Shown here: piece by piece, positions 61,314-64,000 of the stretch
Position numbering within the stretch: position 1 is the first letter of the stretch
Layout: every line of letters starts with the position of its first letter
From: Halomonas litopenaei
GTDB lineage: Bacteria; Pseudomonadota; Gammaproteobacteria; Pseudomonadales; Halomonadaceae
Assembly: GCF_003045775.1 (NCBI RefSeq)
Contig: NZ_PXNS01000013.1
Span: forward strand, 62,001 to 126,000
Length of the DNA: 64,000 bases
Reading direction: 5' to 3'
Translations under genes and position numbers: made by a program
Notes under the pieces: generated by a model
The model's input: only the letters and a program-made list of their open reading frames with translations
What the model was told of the DNA's origin: nothing
Database searches by the model: none

Positions 61314-61987
61314 GGTGAATCGGTCACTGCGTTATGGTTGGTGGTGGTCGTGCTGACGCTGCTGTTCGGGCTTTTGTTCTCGCGGGCATCCGGGGAGGGC
61401 GCGAGGGTCGCCACGCTGAGCCGGTAGTCAGCCTCGATATCATGAATCACGTGGCAGGTCGGCGTCATCTCGAGTCGCACCGCCAGGCGGCCCTGATGAT
61501 AGATGCGGCGCTCGTGGTCGCGCTGCTCGAGCGACCAGTCACTGCCGGCGAAGGCCTCGCGCAGGCGTGCTTCGGGCCACAGGCTGAAACTCAGGCGGCT
61601 GGCCAGCCAGTCGGCGCTGAAAGGCGGCTCGAAGGCGGCGCCCGGAGCGAAGCGCGCGCCCTCGTCATCCTGCACCAGGGTCAGCAGTCGCTGGCCCTGA
61701 GGGCTTATCAGCGCCAACTGAAGCTGCTGGTGGTCATGACGCAGCACGCCGAGCAGCACGCGGCGCTCGCCCTGGTGCTCGAAGGTCAGCCGCTGGGTCT
61801 GAGCGCTGATGGGCCCTAGCGTATGCAGTGCCGGCATCGGCGCCACGCTTGGACCCAACCCGCAGGCGCCGAGCAGGCAGAGTATCACCAGCGCCGCGAA
61901 GGACCTGCCTGGCCCACGCAGCCTGGCCCAGGGGCTCGACCACCCGCCATTTGGCGGGTGGTGCGGGAGCGTAGAGCGCACCTTCAC
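61298..61987 (-). CDS. DUF3261 family lipoprotein
   Basis: 229-aa predicted outer-membrane lipoprotein. A hydrophobic stretch ends in the lipobox LLGAC (Cys near 43). The n-region is unusually long (about 28 residues), so the true start may be downstream of GTG 61987. DUF3261 genes are regular members of aryl-polyene operons. GTGA overlap with the oxidoreductase stop. Confidence 0.75.
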   Translation of the reverse strand: MKVRSTLPHHPPNGGWSSPWARLRGPGRSFAALVILCLLGACGLGPSVAPMPALHTLGPISAQTQRLTFEHQGERRVLLGVLRHDHQQLQLALISPQGQRLLTLVQDDEGARFAPGAAFEPPFSADWLASRLSFSLWPEARLREAFAGSDWSLEQRDHERRIYHQGRLAVRLEMTPTCHVIHDIEADYRLSVATLAPSPDARENKSPNSSVSTTTTNHNAVTDSPCPST

Positions 61988-63237
61988 GGAGCGACGGCCT
62001 GGCTGTCCAGTTCGCAACGCTCGGCCAGGCTGGTGAGGCGTCTACGGCTGGCGGCGACAAAGGGGTTGTCGATGTCCCAGGCGTATCCCGCCAGCACCGA
62101 GGCGATCATCTGACGCACCCGGGGCTGTTGATCCGGATGGAAGATGACGCGTGGCAGGCGGCCGTCGTACCAGGCATCGACAAACTCGCGGAAGGTGGCG
62201 ACACCACGGCGCAGCGGTGCTTCAAAGTCCTGCGCCCAGTTCACGGCGTCGCCGTCGAGCTGGTCTGCGACCAGTGGCGCCGCGCGCAGCGCCGAGTCCA
62301 GCGCGATGGTGACGCCGGAAGAGAACACCGGATCGAGAAACTCGCCGGCGTTGCCGAGGATGGCATAGCCGGGTCCGTGCAGGCGGGTGATATCGGCGGA
62401 GTAACCGTCGATGCGCTGGACCTCGCGGGTGGCCGTCGCGTCCTTGAGCAGGCGAGCGTAGCGGGGCTCCTGACCCAGCATCGCCCACAGCCGCTGGTCG
62501 TCGCTGTCGCCGGCGCTCTCGAGCAGCTCGGGACTGGCGACGACACCGACGGAGGCCCGCCCGTCACGGAAGGGGATCAGCCAGTACCACACGTCGGGGT
62601 GGGTCGGGTGGACGCCGATCAGAATCTTGTCGCGGTCATGCTCGGCGCGATCGATACGGTCTTCGACGTGGGTGAACAGCGCGCAGCGAGTGGCCAGGCT
62701 GGAGGGGCGGTCCAGCGCTTCCAGGCGTGCCAGCACGCGGCCATAGCCGCTGGCATCGAGGACGAAGCGGGCTTCGATGTCGAAGCACTTCCCGTCATCG
62801 TCGACACAGCTCAGTCGCGGCCTGAACGGATCGGCGCGAAAGTCGCTGACGCTGACGCCGAAATCGACGCGCGCCCCCGCCGCCCTGGCGCCCTCGATCA
62901 GGCGCTGGTCGAAGTCCTCGCGGGGCACCTGCCAGGTGGTGCCGGGGCCATCGCTGAACTTGTCACGGAAATCGATGGCCGCGTAGTCGTCGCCCCGGCA
63001 AAAGGCGGCGCCGTTTTTCGGCTGGTAGCCACCGGCCTTGGCCGCCTCGAGCAGGCCGCAGCGCTCCAGGTGCACCATGCACTGGGGCAGCAGGCTTTCG
63101 CCGATGACGAAGCGCGGAAAGTGGGTGCGCTCCAGCACCCTGACCGAATAGCCCTTGCGCGCAAGCCAGGCGGCGGCGGCTGCGCCCGAGGGGCCGGCAC
63201 CGATGATGGCGACGTCGGTATCAGGTCGATCTTCCAT
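61984..63237 (-). CDS. FAD-dependent oxidoreductase (halogenase/geranylgeranyl-reductase-like)
   Basis: 417-aa flavoprotein with the dinucleotide motif GAGPSGAAAA near residue 13, ERTHFPRFVIGESLLPQC and the FAD-contact GNAGEFLDPVFSSGV. This group occurs in aryl-polyene clusters, where its role in polyene formation is not settled. No tryptophan-halogenase WxWxIP motif is seen. Starts within the last 17 bp of the MMPL gene. Confidence 0.87.
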   Translation of the reverse strand: MEDRPDTDVAIIGAGPSGAAAAAWLARKGYSVRVLERTHFPRFVIGESLLPQCMVHLERCGLLEAAKAGGYQPKNGAAFCRGDDYAAIDFRDKFSDGPGTTWQVPREDFDQRLIEGARAAGARVDFGVSVSDFRADPFRPRLSCVDDDGKCFDIEARFVLDASGYGRVLARLEALDRPSSLATRCALFTHVEDRIDRAEHDRDKILIGVHPTHPDVWYWLIPFRDGRASVGVVASPELLESAGDSDDQRLWAMLGQEPRYARLLKDATATREVQRIDGYSADITRLHGPGYAILGNAGEFLDPVFSSGVTIALDSALRAAPLVADQLDGDAVNWAQDFEAPLRRGVATFREFVDAWYDGRLPRVIFHPDQQPRVRQMIASVLAGYAWDIDNPFVAASRRRLTSLAERCELDSQAVAP

Positions 63238-64000
63238 GGGATGAACTCTCCAGTTCTTGGGTGTCGCTTCCTGCGACACCCCGGTGGGCGGCCACGCCAG
63301 CGCGTTCCGTCGCGCCTCGGGCCGGGGGGACCAGGCACCAGGTGGCAACCAGTCCGATCAGGCAGGTCTGACCAAGAAAGTGCAGTGCCGGCGTGGCACT
63401 GAAAGCCAACAGGCCGAACGCCAGCAGGCTGGACGCGCAGGACAGGCTGATCGCCAGCCATGCGCCCGGGTCTTGCGGGTGCTCGGTGCTGAAGATACCG
63501 GCGTCGAGGCCGATGCCGAGCACCAGCAAAAGGCCCAGCAGGTGAAACAGGGTCAGGCCGGTGTGGCTCAGTGCGTAGAGACCCAGGGTGATGATCACTG
63601 CGCCCACCGGCGGCAGCAGCACCCGCCAGGCGTGGCGACGGTAGCGCAGGCCGAACACCACCACCAGCAGTGCCAGGGCGAGTGCCAGCCAGCGCACCAG
63701 CTCTTCGCTGAGCAAGGCGAGCTGCTGCGACAGCGCCGCGACCCGATCGCGGTAGATCACGTCCGGTGACTCGGCGAGCTGCGTCAGCGCCTTCGATGCG
63801 GTGGCGTCCACCTCACCGATGGTGATCAGGGCGGCGGGATGTTCGAGGCCATCGAGCCAGAGCGCACGGTCGGCTTCGCCGGCGCGGCTCGACAGCCAGG
63901 TCTGCGGGGACAGGTAGGGCACCTCGTGCAGAGGATCTTCAAGGCGCGGGATCAGCGTCGAGGGCAAGCCGGCGGCCGTCAGCAGCTCCGGCAGGGCCGC
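63221..64000 (-). CDS. MMPL family exporter, C-terminal part (runs off the right edge)
   Basis: Frame open to the window edge; about 259 residues are visible, with five hydrophobic helices and a GLYALSHTGLTLFHLLGLLLVLGIGLDAGIF block typical of RND/MMPL exporters of aryl-polyene operons. The start lies outside the window. It would move the polyene lipid to the outer membrane. (Block quoted in part.). Confidence 0.85.
   Translation of the reverse strand, partial: AALPELLTAAGLPSTLIPRLEDPLHEVPYLSPQTWLSSRAGEADRALWLDGLEHPAALITIGEVDATASKALTQLAESPDVIYRDRVAALSQQLALLSEELVRWLALALALLVVVFGLRYRRHAWRVLLPPVGAVIITLGLYALSHTGLTLFHLLGLLLVLGIGLDAGIFSTEHPQDPGAWLAISLSCASSLLAFGLLAFSATPALHFLGQTCLIGLVATWCLVPPARGATERAGVAAHRGVAGSDTQELESSSHGRST

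Noticed and set aside
53000..63500. Many long open frames antisense to the real genes
   Set aside because: Typical of high-GC DNA with strong third-position bias; products are Arg/Gly/Ala-rich, lack start signals and overlap well-supported genes fully.

Overview
This is a gene-dense, high-GC stretch of a gammaproteobacterial chromosome. The likely source is a Halomonas-like marine or halophilic bacterium. The evidence for that is a BCCT betaine-type carrier, a Pseudomonas-like 4-guanidinobutyrase, TRAP and sulfonate genes, an aryl-polyene type operon and GGAG-type ribosome binding sites. The genus is an inference; no rRNA or tRNA gene was seen. Nearly every operon is a catabolic module for an organic N, S or P compound with its own transporter and regulator.

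Layout. (a) 0-11.6 kb: an amino-acid ABC binding protein; a 147-bp MITE-like repeat; a minus-strand operon of aldehyde dehydrogenase, M19 dipeptidase homologue, BCCT carrier, an unrecognised 596-aa protein, a DUF3726-like protein and RidA; an AT-rich insert carrying a DUF805 gene beside a truncated LysR copy; the intact LysR gene; and a 3-hydroxyisobutyrate dehydrogenase-like gene. (b) 11.6-18.4 kb: a PhnSTUV-type ABC importer with an alkaline-phosphatase-superfamily hydrolase and a HAD phosphatase, divergent from a GntR/UTRA regulator. The shared promoter region holds two divergent 11-bp-period arrays that look like PhoB boxes, plus two GntR operators, so the module appears to be phosphate-starvation controlled. 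(c) 18.4-29.6 kb: an organosulfonate locus with a LysR regulator, CuyA, an HpsN-like dehydrogenase, a DegT-like aminotransferase, a TRAP transporter, an Asp/Glu racemase, a sulfate-exporter family protein and an NhaC antiporter. Together these could turn a C3 sulfonate such as cysteinolate or DHPS into pyruvate, ammonia and sulfite.

(d) 29.7-30.9 kb: two DUF805 membrane proteins. (e) 31.2-42.3 kb: an eight-gene guanidino/arginine catabolic operon (GbuA, YjiH-type membrane protein, HD-domain oxygenase-like protein, AruI-like decarboxylase, NCS1 permease, nitrilase, metallo-beta-lactamase-fold hydrolase, KauB-like aldehyde dehydrogenase). It has a sigma-54 promoter, a 52-bp dyad and a divergent sigma-54 activator. 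(f) 42.3-48.5 kb: a fourth DUF805 gene, an MscS channel, a YfcC/DUF1028/M20 hydrolase operon, the second MITE copy and a FadR-type regulator. (g) 48.8-55.0 kb: a GGDEF/EAL protein and a galactonate-type sugar-acid module (SDR, SMP-30 lactonase, DgoD, GntR). (h) 55.2-64.0 kb: an Rpn/YhgA-like nuclease and the distal part of an aryl-polyene biosynthesis operon that runs off the right edge.

The points most worth following are the divergent Pho-box/GntR promoter, the proposed cysteinolate/cysteate pathway, the PhnZ/MIOX-like oxygenase coupled to the AruI homologue, the unknown 596-aa/DUF3726-like pair, and the paired 147-bp MITEs.
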